DNA of 64,000 nt from Azospirillum sp. B21. Lineage in GTDB: Bacteria > Pseudomonadota > Alphaproteobacteria > Azospirillales > Azospirillaceae. Both the position numbers and the translations under genes were made by a program. The notes under the pieces were generated by a model. It had not been told where the DNA came from, did no database searches, and saw only the letters and a list, made by a program, of their open reading frames with translations. Shown here in pieces: positions 29,302 to 38,340 of the stretch. Location: NCBI RefSeq assembly GCF_008364825.1, contig NZ_VTTO01000002.1, positions 62,001 through 126,000 of the forward strand, in the 5' to 3' direction. Every line of letters begins with the position of its first letter. Positions within the stretch are counted from its first letter, which is position 1.

Positions 29302-30274
29302 TGGTCTCGCGGCGTTGGCGCGCCTCCTGGTCCCGCGGTTCGCGGGCGGCGGCGGTGCCCCCACCCTGACCCTCCCCCGCTGGGCGGGGGAGGGAATAAG
29401 CGCTTGTACGGCGGAGTGGCGGCAGTCCCTCCCCCGCCCAGCGGGGGAGGTTAGGTGGGGGCAAAGCGGTATCGGCACCGTCACCCTCGTCGGCGCCGGC
29501 CCTGGCGACCCCGACCTTCTCACCGTTGCCGCGGTGAAGGCGCTCGCCGCCGCCGAAATCGTGCTCTATGACGCGCTCGTTGGCGACGGCATCCTCGACC
29601 TCGCCCACCCTGGGGCGGAGCGCATCTGCGTCGGCAAGCGGTCCGGCCGGCATTCGCTGCCGCAGGGGGAGATCAACGCGCTGATCGCCTTTCATGCGCA
29701 GCGCGGCAAGCGCGTCGTCCGCCTGAAGGGCGGCGACCCGATGGTGTTCGGCCGGGCCGGCGAGGAGATCGAGCATCTCGACAGCCTCGGCATCCCGGTT
29801 CGCGTCATCCCCGGCATCACTGCGGCGCTCGGCTGCGCCGCCTCCACCGGCCTGTCGCTGACCAAGCGTGGGGTGTCGCGCGCCGTCACCTTCGTCACCG
29901 CCCATGGTCGCGACGGCGAGCGGTTCGAACCCGACTGGGCGCGGCTGGCCGATCCGCAGGGCACGCTGGCGATCTATATGGGCCGCGAGCAGGCCCGTGC
30001 GGTCGGGCAGGGGCTGACCGGAGCCGGGCTGCCGGCCGACACGCCGGTGCTGGCGGTGGAGAATGGTTGCCGGCCCGACGAGCGGCGTTATTGGACGACG
30101 CTCGGCGAGATGGCGGAGCAGGGAGTGGCCGCCGGCAAGGGGCCGACCCTGCTGCTGGTGGGGGAGGCGCTACGCCCGCGTCAAATCGGGACGGCGGACG
30201 CCCTAGCCGGGACGGCGGACCCCATTGATCTCCGCGCGTTTGGCGACCTCGGCCAGCGGCTCGATCACGACTGA
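29276..30274 (+). CDS. cobA: Uroporphyrinogen-III C-methyltransferase with repeat-derived N-terminal insert
   Basis: The 332-residue frame starts at ATG 29276, with AAGGAGG nine bases upstream and a 26-bp overlap with nasA. SAM-dependent methyltransferase motifs are VTLVGAGPGDPDLLT near residue 70, RLKGGDPMVFGRAGEE and GITAALGCAASTGLSLT. It makes precorrin-2 for the sirohaem of NirB. Residues about 28-63 are encoded by repeat element B2, giving a proline/arginine-rich linker before the catalytic domain. The last 24 codons overlap the convergent NlpC/P60 gene by 72 bp. An internal start after the repeat is possible but no ribosome site was seen there. Confidence 0.85.
   Translation: MLTSAKWRDGLAALARLLVPRFAGGGGAPTLTLPRWAGEGISACTAEWRQSLPRPAGEVRWGQSGIGTVTLVGAGPGDPDLLTVAAVKALAAAEIVLYDALVGDGILDLAHPGAERICVGKRSGRHSLPQGEINALIAFHAQRGKRVVRLKGGDPMVFGRAGEEIEHLDSLGIPVRVIPGITAALGCAASTGLSLTKRGVSRAVTFVTAHGRDGERFEPDWARLADPQGTLAIYMGREQARAVGQGLTGAGLPADTPVLAVENGCRPDERRYWTTLGEMAEQGVAAGKGPTLLLVGEALRPRQIGTADALAGTADPIDLRAFGDLGQRLDHD
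29357..29462. repeat. Palindromic repeat family B, copy 2, inside cobA
   Basis: A 106 bp element runs from GCCCCCACC to GGTGGGGGC. It contains hairpins CCTCCCCCGC-TGG-GCGGGGGAGG and CCTCCCCCGC-CCA-GCGGGGGAGG around a spacer with GGCGGCAGTCCC. It is nearly identical to copy 3 at 45106-45211 and the same length. It lies wholly inside the open cobA frame. Confidence 0.9.
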
Positions 30275-30958
30275 CATGGTGAAGACGGTGGCGTGCAGCA
30301 GGTTCGTCCCGTCCACCATCAGCCCGACATGGCCGGGGAAGAAGACGATGTCGCCGCGCCGATACTCGACGCCGCGACCGTCCTCGGACACCCACGTCCC
30401 CAGCCGGTCATCCTTGCGTTGCATCCCGCTGCTATGGTGGGAGACGACACCGGCCGCCGCCATGGCGGTCAGCACCAGCCCGGAACAGTCGATGCCGAAG
30501 CTGCTGCGCCCGCCCCAGACATAGGGCGTCTCCAGAAAGCGCAGGGCGGTGGCGATGTGGTCGGCTGCCTGGGCGGCGTCCACCGGCTCCAGCCATCCCG
30601 CGAACAGCCACAGCCCGTCGTCGGTGCCGACCCAGCCATTCTCCGCACGGCCGTCCAGCGTGACCGGCGACCCGAAGCTGAGGGTGGCCACCGGCGGCGC
30701 CTTGTGCGTCGGCGCCGGGTGCAGGTCGGCGCGCAGGGCCCGCACGCGGTGGGTGGGGGCGACCGGCTCCCGATGCGGGGTGGCGGGGGGCAACCAGCCG
30801 ACATGGCTGTCGAAGGCGTTCTCCGCCCGCAGCCAGCCGTCACGCTCCTCCAGAATGCGGAAGCGCTCGCCGCGGATCATCTCGCTGGTCTGGGGGACGC
30901 CGTTTTGCGGCTCCTCCAGCAGGACGGCGTGCGGGGCGGTCAGTTGGCGGATGGTCAT
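30203..30958 (-). CDS. NlpC/P60 family peptidoglycan hydrolase with SH3 domains
   Basis: A 251-residue protein. The first 120 residues look like two bacterial SH3 repeats (RGERFRILEERDGWLRAE). The C-terminal NlpC/P60 domain has the catalytic Cys in FGIDCSGLVLTAM near residue 155, His in FFPGHVGLMVDG near 209 and a third polar residue in TNLLHATV. It probably cleaves D-Glu-diaminopimelate bonds in cell-wall peptides. No signal peptide is evident, as in the YkfC-type cytoplasmic peptide recyclers. Its 3' end overlaps cobA by 72 bp on the opposite strand. Confidence 0.88.
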   Translation of the reverse strand: MTIRQLTAPHAVLLEEPQNGVPQTSEMIRGERFRILEERDGWLRAENAFDSHVGWLPPATPHREPVAPTHRVRALRADLHPAPTHKAPPVATLSFGSPVTLDGRAENGWVGTDDGLWLFAGWLEPVDAAQAADHIATALRFLETPYVWGGRSSFGIDCSGLVLTAMAAAGVVSHHSSGMQRKDDRLGTWVSEDGRGVEYRRGDIVFFPGHVGLMVDGTNLLHATVFTMSVVIEPLAEVAKRAEINGVRRPG

Positions 30959-31182
30959 GGGTGTGGGCCGGATATGGGAAAACCGGCTGTGACCTTAACG
31001 CCGCTGCCGAGGTGGCGCGAGGGATAAAGCGCATCCGTCATTTCAACGGCCATTCCGTCATTCCGCCGGAAATCTCGACCGCGCCCGGCGCATTGCCCGG
31101 TTCTGCCCGGCCGCATCCGCCGACACCTTTTGTGTGCGAGCCAAATCGCCAACACACAAGGCAGAACAGAGGAGCGGGAGAG

Positions 31183-32262
31183 ATGGCAACGATGAAGGTT
31201 CTGGTTCTGGGTGCCGGCAAGATCGGGTCGATGATCGGCACGCTGCTGTCCGAGACCGACGATTTCGCCGTCACCGTCGGCGACCGGGACGAGGCGCTGC
31301 TGTACCGCGCCGAGCATGCCGGGCTGCGGGTGACGCGCGTCGATGTGGAGGATCCGTCTTCGCTGCGTGCCGCGATGGAAGGCCAGCATGCGGTGTTGAG
31401 CGCCTGCCCCTTCACGCTGACCCCGGCCATTGCGACCGCCGCCGTCGCGGCCGGTGCCCATTACCTCGACCTGACCGAGGATGTCGCCGCCACCCGCAAG
31501 GTGAAGATGCTGGCGGAGACCGCCACCACCGCGCTGATCCCGCAATGCGGTCTGGCGCCCGGCTTCATCTCCATCGTCGGGCATGACCTCGCCCGCCGCT
31601 TCGACGAGCTGCACAACCTGCATCTGCGCGTCGGCGCCTTGCCGCAATATCCGACCAACGCCCTGAAATACAATCTGACCTGGAGCACCGACGGGCTGAT
31701 CAACGAATACTGCAATCCGTGCGAGGCGATCATCGACGGCCGCCCGCACGAGGTGATGCCGCTGGAGGGCGACGAGCGCTTTGCGTTGGACGGCGTCGAT
31801 TATGAGGCGTTCAACACCTCGGGCGGACTGGGGTCGCTGTGCGAGACGCTTGCCGGCAAGGTGCGGAACCTCGATTACAAGACGGTGCGCTATCCCGGCC
31901 ACCGCGACATCGTCCGCCTGCTGATCCGCGACCTGCGGCTGGGCGAGCGGCGCCACCTGCTGAAGGACGTGCTGGAAACCGCGGTGCCGCTGACCCTGCA
32001 GGACGTGGTGCTGGTGCTGGCGACCGCCACCGGCATGCAGGAGGGCGAGCTGCGGCAGGAGACCTTCGCCACCAAGATCTACAGCAAGCCCATCGCCGGC
32101 CGCAGCTGGAGCGCCATCCAGGTGACCACCGCCGCCGGCATCTGCGCCGTGCTGGACCTGCTGCGCGAGGGCTCCATCCCGCAGGCCGGCTTCATCCGGC
32201 AGGAACAGGTGCCGCTGGACGCCTTCCTGAACAACCGCTTCGGCCGGCATTACAGGGGTTGA
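31183..32262 (+). CDS. Saccharopine dehydrogenase-like NAD(P) oxidoreductase
   Basis: A 359-residue Rossmann-fold enzyme with VLVLGAGKIGSMIGTLL at the N-terminus, SACPFTLTPAIATAAV near residue 70 and PQCGLAPGFISIVGHDLA near 118. The family includes saccharopine reductase, lysine 6-dehydrogenase and carboxynorspermidine synthase; the LAPGF segment favours the lysine-dehydrogenase/saccharopine group. ATG 31183 has GGAGCGGGAG just upstream. It stands alone, divergent from the NlpC gene with a 224-bp spacer in which I see no clear promoter. Its 3' end abuts repeat A3. The precise substrate is open. Confidence 0.82.
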   Translation: MATMKVLVLGAGKIGSMIGTLLSETDDFAVTVGDRDEALLYRAEHAGLRVTRVDVEDPSSLRAAMEGQHAVLSACPFTLTPAIATAAVAAGAHYLDLTEDVAATRKVKMLAETATTALIPQCGLAPGFISIVGHDLARRFDELHNLHLRVGALPQYPTNALKYNLTWSTDGLINEYCNPCEAIIDGRPHEVMPLEGDERFALDGVDYEAFNTSGGLGSLCETLAGKVRNLDYKTVRYPGHRDIVRLLIRDLRLGERRHLLKDVLETAVPLTLQDVVLVLATATGMQEGELRQETFATKIYSKPIAGRSWSAIQVTTAAGICAVLDLLREGSIPQAGFIRQEQVPLDAFLNNRFGRHYRG

Positions 32263-32365
32263 GCGGGAGAGGGCCGGGGTGAGGGGGATGCAGTGCGTGG
32301 CCATCCCAAGAATCCTCGCCACGCTCCCCCCTCACCCTAACCCTCTCCCCCGGGGGGGAGAGGGG
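32263..32365. repeat. Palindromic repeat family A, copy 3
   Basis: A 103 bp element starts directly after a stop codon and carries the core GGGGGATGCAGTGCGTGGCC and AAGAATCCTCGCC, nearly the same as copy A1. The right-hand arm, CTAACCCTCTCCCCC, lies inside the 3' end of the convergent potassium channel gene and provides its last codons and stop. Confidence 0.87.
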
Positions 32366-33450
32366 ATCTTTCCCTCCCCCGGCGGGCTGATGATCAGCAG
32401 CGTGTCCTGGGACTGGATGATGTAACGGTTGCGCTCGGTGAAGGGGATGTTGCGGCCATGGCTGTGGACCTGCACCACCATGCCGCCGGTGACCTCCGCC
32501 ATGGTCTTGCCGACCTCGTCCGGTTCTGCCCGCCGCTCGCTCAGCACCATCTGCCCGCCGGCCGACATCAGGTCGCACAGGAAAGGGGTGGCATGGCGCG
32601 TCTCCACCGCGTCGGCCATCAAATAGCCGCCGATCTTGGGCGGCGACACCACCAGATCGGCACCGCTGAGGTTGGCGAGCTTGATGTTCTCCTCCTGCTT
32701 GATGCTGGCGACGATCTTCGTGGCGGCGGACAGGTGGCGCACCGTCAGGACCACCAGGATGGTGGTGTCGTCGCGCCCGGTGCTGACGATCACCGCTTTC
32801 GCCCGGCCGACGCAGGCCTTGGTCAGCGTATCCTCGCTGGTGCCGTCGCCCAGCAGGCCGACGAAGCCGCACTCGGCCGCCAGCTGGATGCGGTCTTCCG
32901 ATTCGTCGATGACGACGATGTGGTCGGCGGGATGGCCCTTCGAGACCGTCTCCTGTGCGGCGATGAACCCGCTGTGCCCGAAGCCGCACAGCACGACGTG
33001 GCCCTGCAACTGCTTCTGAATGCGGCTCAAGCGGAATTCCTCCACGATCCTCTGCACCACCAGCTCGTAAGCGGTGCCGAGAAAGATGAACCAGATGAAG
33101 ATGCGGATCGGCGTGACGGCGAAGGCGTCGATCAGGCGGGCGGTGTGGCTGACCGGTACGATGTCGCCATAGCCGACGGTGGTCACCGTGATCATGGCGA
33201 AATAGAGGATGTCGGGAAAGCTGATGTGATCGTCGAGATTGTCCCTCAGCCCGTCACGGTCGAACCAGAACACCGCGATGACCAGCGTGAGCAGCACGAT
33301 GACGATGCCGATGCGCACCAGCAGCGTCTTTTCCGCCGACAGGCCGGACCGGACATGGAGCAGCTTTCCCTTGCGCAGGGAAGGCTTCGCCCGGCGCCTG
33401 TCCTGAAGTCTCCGTTCCGCCGGTTTGTCCATCGACCGTCCGTTGCTCAC
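32332..33450 (-). CDS. Potassium channel with TrkA-N (RCK) domain
   Basis: A 372-residue two-helix channel. TM1 is VRIGIVIVLLTLVIAVFW near residue 45, the selectivity filter is TVTTVGYGDIVP near 90, and TM2 is FIWFIFLGTAYELVV. The cytoplasmic RCK domain begins HVVLCGFGHSGFIAAQ near 150 and should bind a nucleotide that gates the pore. The frame opens at GTG 33450, but ATG 33432 is equally possible. The final 10-12 residues (SPPRGRGLG) are encoded by repeat A3 and are probably not conserved. It follows the glycoconjugate operon on the same strand but looks functionally separate. Confidence 0.9.
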   Translation of the reverse strand: MSNGRSMDKPAERRLQDRRRAKPSLRKGKLLHVRSGLSAEKTLLVRIGIVIVLLTLVIAVFWFDRDGLRDNLDDHISFPDILYFAMITVTTVGYGDIVPVSHTARLIDAFAVTPIRIFIWFIFLGTAYELVVQRIVEEFRLSRIQKQLQGHVVLCGFGHSGFIAAQETVSKGHPADHIVVIDESEDRIQLAAECGFVGLLGDGTSEDTLTKACVGRAKAVIVSTGRDDTTILVVLTVRHLSAATKIVASIKQEENIKLANLSGADLVVSPPKIGGYLMADAVETRHATPFLCDLMSAGGQMVLSERRAEPDEVGKTMAEVTGGMVVQVHSHGRNIPFTERNRYIIQSQDTLLIISPPGEGKIPSPPRGRGLG

Positions 33451-33472
33451 CCCGTGGATTGGAACGGACCCC

Positions 33473-34402
33473 TTACCCCACCGTCGCCATCGACGCCGCC
33501 GTGTCGGCCGTCCGCGTGGTGCCGTAGCGGCGGATCATGGCGGCGCAGAACTCGGCGAACTCCTCCGCCACCTGGGGCGGGCTGGTGTGGTGGGGTTCGA
33601 CGCCGCGGTGTTCGGGGGTGAAGCAGAAGGTGACGGTGACCTCGAAATCGGCCAGCGCCTCCATCTGGCGGTCGAACCAGTCCAGCGCGTTGGGGCGGAA
33701 GCTGTCGGCCCAGGACAGGCCGGTGCGCAGGTGCCGCACGCCCAGCCGCTTCAGCCAGGCCACCGCCTCGTCAAGCCGGTGGTCCTCGTAATGGAACCAC
33801 TGGCAGATGCCCATCTGGCCGGCATAGGGGGCGAAGGCCTCCACCGCCGGTTTCGGCGTGCCGTCGGACCGCAGCAGGCCCATGTGGAAGTGGCGGTAGT
33901 AGGACGACCCTTCCGCCTCCTTGTGGCGGGTGGTGGCCTCCCAATGGCTGGGCAGGTCGTAGAGGCTGTACCAGTGGATGCGCGGCACCTTACCGATCAG
34001 CAGCTCCGCAGTGCGCTTGACGCCCCAGGCCTGGACCTCCTCGGCGCCGAAGGAGGAGACGCCGGCCTCGGTCACCCAGATCGGCTTGTCCGTGACCGCG
34101 CGGATCTCGTCGATTTTGTTCGGCCACTCGTGGATCTGCCAGAGATTCCAGTCGAGTGGGAAGCCGTGGACCGCCACGACATCCACCTCGTCCAGCACGC
34201 CGCGTTCGTCGAGCCGGCGGACGAAGGACGGATCAATGGGCGACATGCCGCCCAGCACGCGGGTGATGGTGGAATTCTCCGCCCGGATCGCCTGACCGGC
34301 CAGGATTGTCATGCGGGCGAACAGGTCCCATTCGGGGTCGAGGTTGGGATCCCAGTGCGACTTGTTGTTCGGCTCGTTCCAGATCTTGGCGGCTTCGATC
34401 AT
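33473..34402 (-). CDS. Clan GH-A glycoside hydrolase, apparently circularly permuted
   Basis: A 309-residue protein starting at ATG 34402 (AAGGGA upstream, ATGA overlap with the methyltransferase stop). It starts directly with the acid/base motif AKIWNEPNNKSHWD (Glu10). Then come VAVHGFPLDWN and the nucleophile motif KPIWVTEAGVSS (Glu112), up to GTPKPAVEAF near 190. Residues 196-294 then read like the first third of a GH39/GH5-type barrel: RLGVRHLRTGLSWADSF, TVTFCFTPEHR and a closing AAMIRRYG. In ordinary enzymes that segment precedes the NEP motif. Both catalytic glutamates remain. It ends the minus-strand operon of the glycoconjugate cluster and may trim or transfer a sugar there. Confidence 0.8.
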   Translation of the reverse strand: MIEAAKIWNEPNNKSHWDPNLDPEWDLFARMTILAGQAIRAENSTITRVLGGMSPIDPSFVRRLDERGVLDEVDVVAVHGFPLDWNLWQIHEWPNKIDEIRAVTDKPIWVTEAGVSSFGAEEVQAWGVKRTAELLIGKVPRIHWYSLYDLPSHWEATTRHKEAEGSSYYRHFHMGLLRSDGTPKPAVEAFAPYAGQMGICQWFHYEDHRLDEAVAWLKRLGVRHLRTGLSWADSFRPNALDWFDRQMEALADFEVTVTFCFTPEHRGVEPHHTSPPQVAEEFAEFCAAMIRRYGTTRTADTAASMATVG

Positions 34403-35184
34403 CCCTCGGTCCCTTTCTTCACGGCGTCTTCTTTCGGCTGGGCGGGATAGACCGCCCCGGCCTCGGTCGGGCGGTCGACCCGGCGGCAGACATAGACCTC
34501 GCGTTCCGGATGCTCGGTGATGGCGAAGCCGGCGCTGCGCAGCATCGCCTCGGCGCAAGCCGCGTTCGGCGCCCACCAGTTGGTCCAGTCGCGGGCGTAG
34601 TCGTGTTCGATGAAATGCAGCTTCGGATAACCGGGATCGTCGAAGTGATCCTGTTCGAAGAAGTCGTAGTCGGCGCGCACCGGCGCCACCTCGGCCGAAC
34701 CGCGCTGCATCGACTGGAAGATCATCAGATCCTTGGCGACATGGTCGTGGATCAGGTCCAACGCCAGCAGCGGGTGGCGCAGGTGGTAGAGCACGCCCAT
34801 GAACAGCACGACGTCGAAGCTCTCGCCGAGCTTGGCGACGTCGTAGACCGACATCTTATGGAATTCGATGTCCTGTCCGGTCACCTCGGCGGCGAACTTG
34901 GCCTGGGCCAGATAGCGGTCGTCGAAGTCGATGGCGACCACCCGGTCGGCGCCGCGGCGCTTCATCTCGATGGAGTAGAAGCCGCCGTTGCAGCCGATGT
35001 CGAGCACGGTGCGGCCGGTCAGATCCTTCGGCACCGCATGCTCGAAGCGCTTCCACTTCACGTTCGGGTAGTCGTTGAGGAAATGGTCGGGCGCCGTGCG
35101 CACGCCGTTGAGGTCGATGTTGTGGAACCAGTCGCCGAGTTCTGCGACGCGTTCGCGGATCTGGTCGGCCGTCAGGCTCGTCAT
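34399..35184 (-). CDS. SAM-dependent methyltransferase of the glycoconjugate cluster
   Basis: A 261-residue class I methyltransferase. The SAM motif is TVLDIGCNGGFYSIEMKRRG near residue 60, followed by VVAIDFDDRYL, the DVVLFMGVLYHLRHPL segment near 120 and a C-terminal WWAPN segment. Start ATG 35184 overlaps the phosphatase stop (ATGA). It resembles the CmoB-like/TIGR04290 type that I recall from conserved biosynthetic clusters with glycosyltransferases. The acceptor, perhaps a sugar or inositol hydroxyl, is unknown. It is coupled at both ends to neighbours in the operon. Confidence 0.85.
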   Translation of the reverse strand: MTSLTADQIRERVAELGDWFHNIDLNGVRTAPDHFLNDYPNVKWKRFEHAVPKDLTGRTVLDIGCNGGFYSIEMKRRGADRVVAIDFDDRYLAQAKFAAEVTGQDIEFHKMSVYDVAKLGESFDVVLFMGVLYHLRHPLLALDLIHDHVAKDLMIFQSMQRGSAEVAPVRADYDFFEQDHFDDPGYPKLHFIEHDYARDWTNWWAPNAACAEAMLRSAGFAITEHPEREVYVCRRVDRPTEAGAVYPAQPKEDAVKKGTEG

Positions 35185-35797
35185 GCCGCACCCTCGTTGA
35201 TGCTGTGGACCTTCAGCCCCCAATCGCCGGCGATCAGAACGCTGCGGGAGGCCGGGCTGATTTCGAATCGTCCGTAGAAGTCGAGCGGCAGGCCCATGGC
35301 GTGGGCCAGCGCCGCCTTGATGATGTCGCCATGGCTGACCAGCGCCAGCGTGCCGCCGGGATGGGCGCGGCGCAGCCGGTCGAGCAATGCTGCGATCCGG
35401 GTTTGCGCCTCCGCCATCGCCTCTCCTGGAGTTTCACCGGGGGTGGGGCGGGCATGGCTGCGCGCCCGGTTCCACAGGTCCCAGGCGGGGTCGCCGTGCA
35501 GATCCTCGAACCGCTTGCCGCTCCAGGCGCCGAGGTCGAGTTCGTTCAGCGCCGGTTCGATGGTCAGGGCAATGCCCTGCCGCTCGGCGATGGGGGTGGC
35601 AGTCTCGACGGCGCGTTCCAGCGGGCTGGACAGCACGGCGGTCAGGCGCTGTGATGACAGGCGGTCGGCCAGCGCATCGGCCTCCGCCCGGCCCTGGGCG
35701 CTCAGCGTCACTCCCGCCATGCGGCCGCACAGGACCGAGCCCAGCCGGTCGTGCGAGCCGTGGCGCACCAGGATGAAGATGGTCTCCATGCCGCAGT

Positions 35798-35801
<4 letters not shown>
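35181..35801 (-). CDS. Histidine phosphatase family protein
   Basis: A 206-residue phosphoglycerate-mutase-like phosphatase. [11 protein letters not shown] near residue 9 carries the catalytic His; [23 protein letters not shown] and [14 protein letters not shown] supply the remaining active-site Arg, Glu and His. GTG 35801 overlaps the inositol synthase stop (GTGA), in keeping with the operon; ATG 35789 is an alternative. The context suggests it dephosphorylates inositol phosphate or another phosphorylated sugar intermediate made by its neighbours. This is inference from position only. Confidence 0.87.
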
Positions 35802-36904
<1,103 letters not shown>

Positions 36905-37227
36905 GAAGCTCTCCCATCCTTAAATGTACGTATCTTCACGGAGCATGGATATTTGTAGACGTGAAAAGGAATCATCGGAAGATCGGTCGTTGGTAGCAAG
37001 CCTTTTGGACGAGGTGCGCAATTTTTGGAGGCGGTGTTAACGTCGACAGTGATGCTGCTGCAGCTCCTCTAGAGAGTTGCAAATCGTCTGCGAAATAAAA
37101 CCGCACAGGGTGCCCTGGGCAACTTGCGGAAACGAGCGGGGGGCTCGCGGTGTCGATGTCCGCAGGCCCTGCCCCTTGTTTCCGCATGTCAACGTCAAGA
37201 ATCGTATCAAATTCCTCGGAGGGACTT
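36905..37227. promoter_or_regulatory. Divergent promoter region of the glycoconjugate cluster
   Basis: This 323 bp gap separates the two divergent operons and is richer in A and T than its surroundings. It contains a nested palindrome: CCGCA (37101-37105) pairs with TGCGG (37125-37129), enclosing CAGGG-TG-CCCTG (37106-37117). I could not assign convincing -35/-10 boxes. GGAGGGA at 37218-37224 is the ribosome site of the plus-strand epimerase gene and fixes its start at GTG 37228. Confidence 0.55.
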
Positions 37228-38340
37228 GTGGGAGAGACCGTTCTCGTCACTGGCGGAGCCGGCTTCATCGGCCGCCATGTCGCCAAGGCCCTGCTTGCCC
37301 GCGGCGACCGCGTCCGGGTGCTCGACAGTCTGATCGAACAGGTGCACCCGACACGGCAGCGACCCGACGAACTGGACGCCGACGTGGAACTGCTGGTCGG
37401 CGATGTGCGTGACGACGACATGGTCGCCCGTGCGCTGGAGGGGGTCGATTCGGTCATCCACCTCGCGGCAGAAGTCGGCGTCGGCCAGAGCATGTATGCG
37501 GTCGACCGCTACACCTCGGTGAACGACTACGGCACCGCCGTGCTGTTCCAGCGCCTGATCGACAAGCCGGTGCGCCGCGTCGTGGTCGCCTCGTCCATGA
37601 GCATCTATGGCGAAGGGCTGTACCGCACCGCCGACGGCACGCTGATGGAGGACGTCGTCCGCGGCGCCCGCAATTCGGACGGCAGCTGGGATCCGCTCGA
37701 CCAGCAGGGCCGGCCGCTGGTTCCCGTCCGCACCCCGGAAAGCAAACGCCCGGCGCTGAAGTCGGTCTACGCCATCGGCAAGTACGTGCAGGAACGGCTG
37801 ACCCTGACGCTGACTGCGCAGTATGGGATGGAGGGTTCGGCCCTTCGCCTGTGGAACGCCTATGGGCCGGGGCAGGCGCTGTCGAACCCCTACACCGGCG
37901 TGCTGGCGATCTTCGCCTCGCGCATCGCCAACGGCCAGCGCCCGATGATCTTCGAGGACGGGCAGCAGCGCCGCGACTTCGTGCATGTCCGCGACGTCGC
38001 CCGTGCCTTCCTGCTGGCGCTGGACAACCCGGCTGCCAACGGCGAGGTGTTCAACATCGGCTCCGGCGAGGAGCGGACGGTGGAGGAGGTGGCGCTGATG
38101 CAGGCCGCCTCGATGGGCCGCGCCGACCTGTCGCCGGAGATCACCGGCAAGGCGCGCGCTGGCGACATCCGCCACAACATCCCCGACCTGACCAAGGCCC
38201 GCACCGTGCTGGGCTATGAGCGGCAGGAGAGCTTCTCCGAAGGTCTGGCCGAACTGGCGGAGTGGGTCGCCCGGCAGGAGGCGCAGGACCGCGTCGCCGA
38301 CGCCCGCCGCGAGCTGGAAGAGCGGGGTCTGGTGGCATGA
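37228..38340 (+). CDS. NAD-dependent sugar-nucleotide epimerase (dTDP-rhamnose 4-epimerase-like)
   Basis: A 370-residue extended short-chain dehydrogenase. The NAD site is VLVTGGAGFIGRHVAKAL, the catalytic Ser is in VVASSMSIYGEG near residue 127 and the YxxxK motif is SVYAIGKYVQER near 180. GTG 37228 has GGAGG upstream. RLWNAYGPGQALSNPYTG and RRDFVHVRDVARAFL are typical of C4 epimerases acting on dTDP- or UDP-sugars. It opens the seven-gene plus-strand operon and couples to the next epimerase (ATGA). The exact sugar is unknown. Confidence 0.87.
   Translation: MGETVLVTGGAGFIGRHVAKALLARGDRVRVLDSLIEQVHPTRQRPDELDADVELLVGDVRDDDMVARALEGVDSVIHLAAEVGVGQSMYAVDRYTSVNDYGTAVLFQRLIDKPVRRVVVASSMSIYGEGLYRTADGTLMEDVVRGARNSDGSWDPLDQQGRPLVPVRTPESKRPALKSVYAIGKYVQERLTLTLTAQYGMEGSALRLWNAYGPGQALSNPYTGVLAIFASRIANGQRPMIFEDGQQRRDFVHVRDVARAFLLALDNPAANGEVFNIGSGEERTVEEVALMQAASMGRADLSPEITGKARAGDIRHNIPDLTKARTVLGYERQESFSEGLAELAEWVARQEAQDRVADARRELEERGLVA

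Noticed and set aside
26452..29523. A 1023-codon open frame antisense to nasA.
   Set aside because: The sense strand encodes a complete nitrate reductase with all metal-binding motifs; the antisense product has no recognisable domain and no ribosome site.
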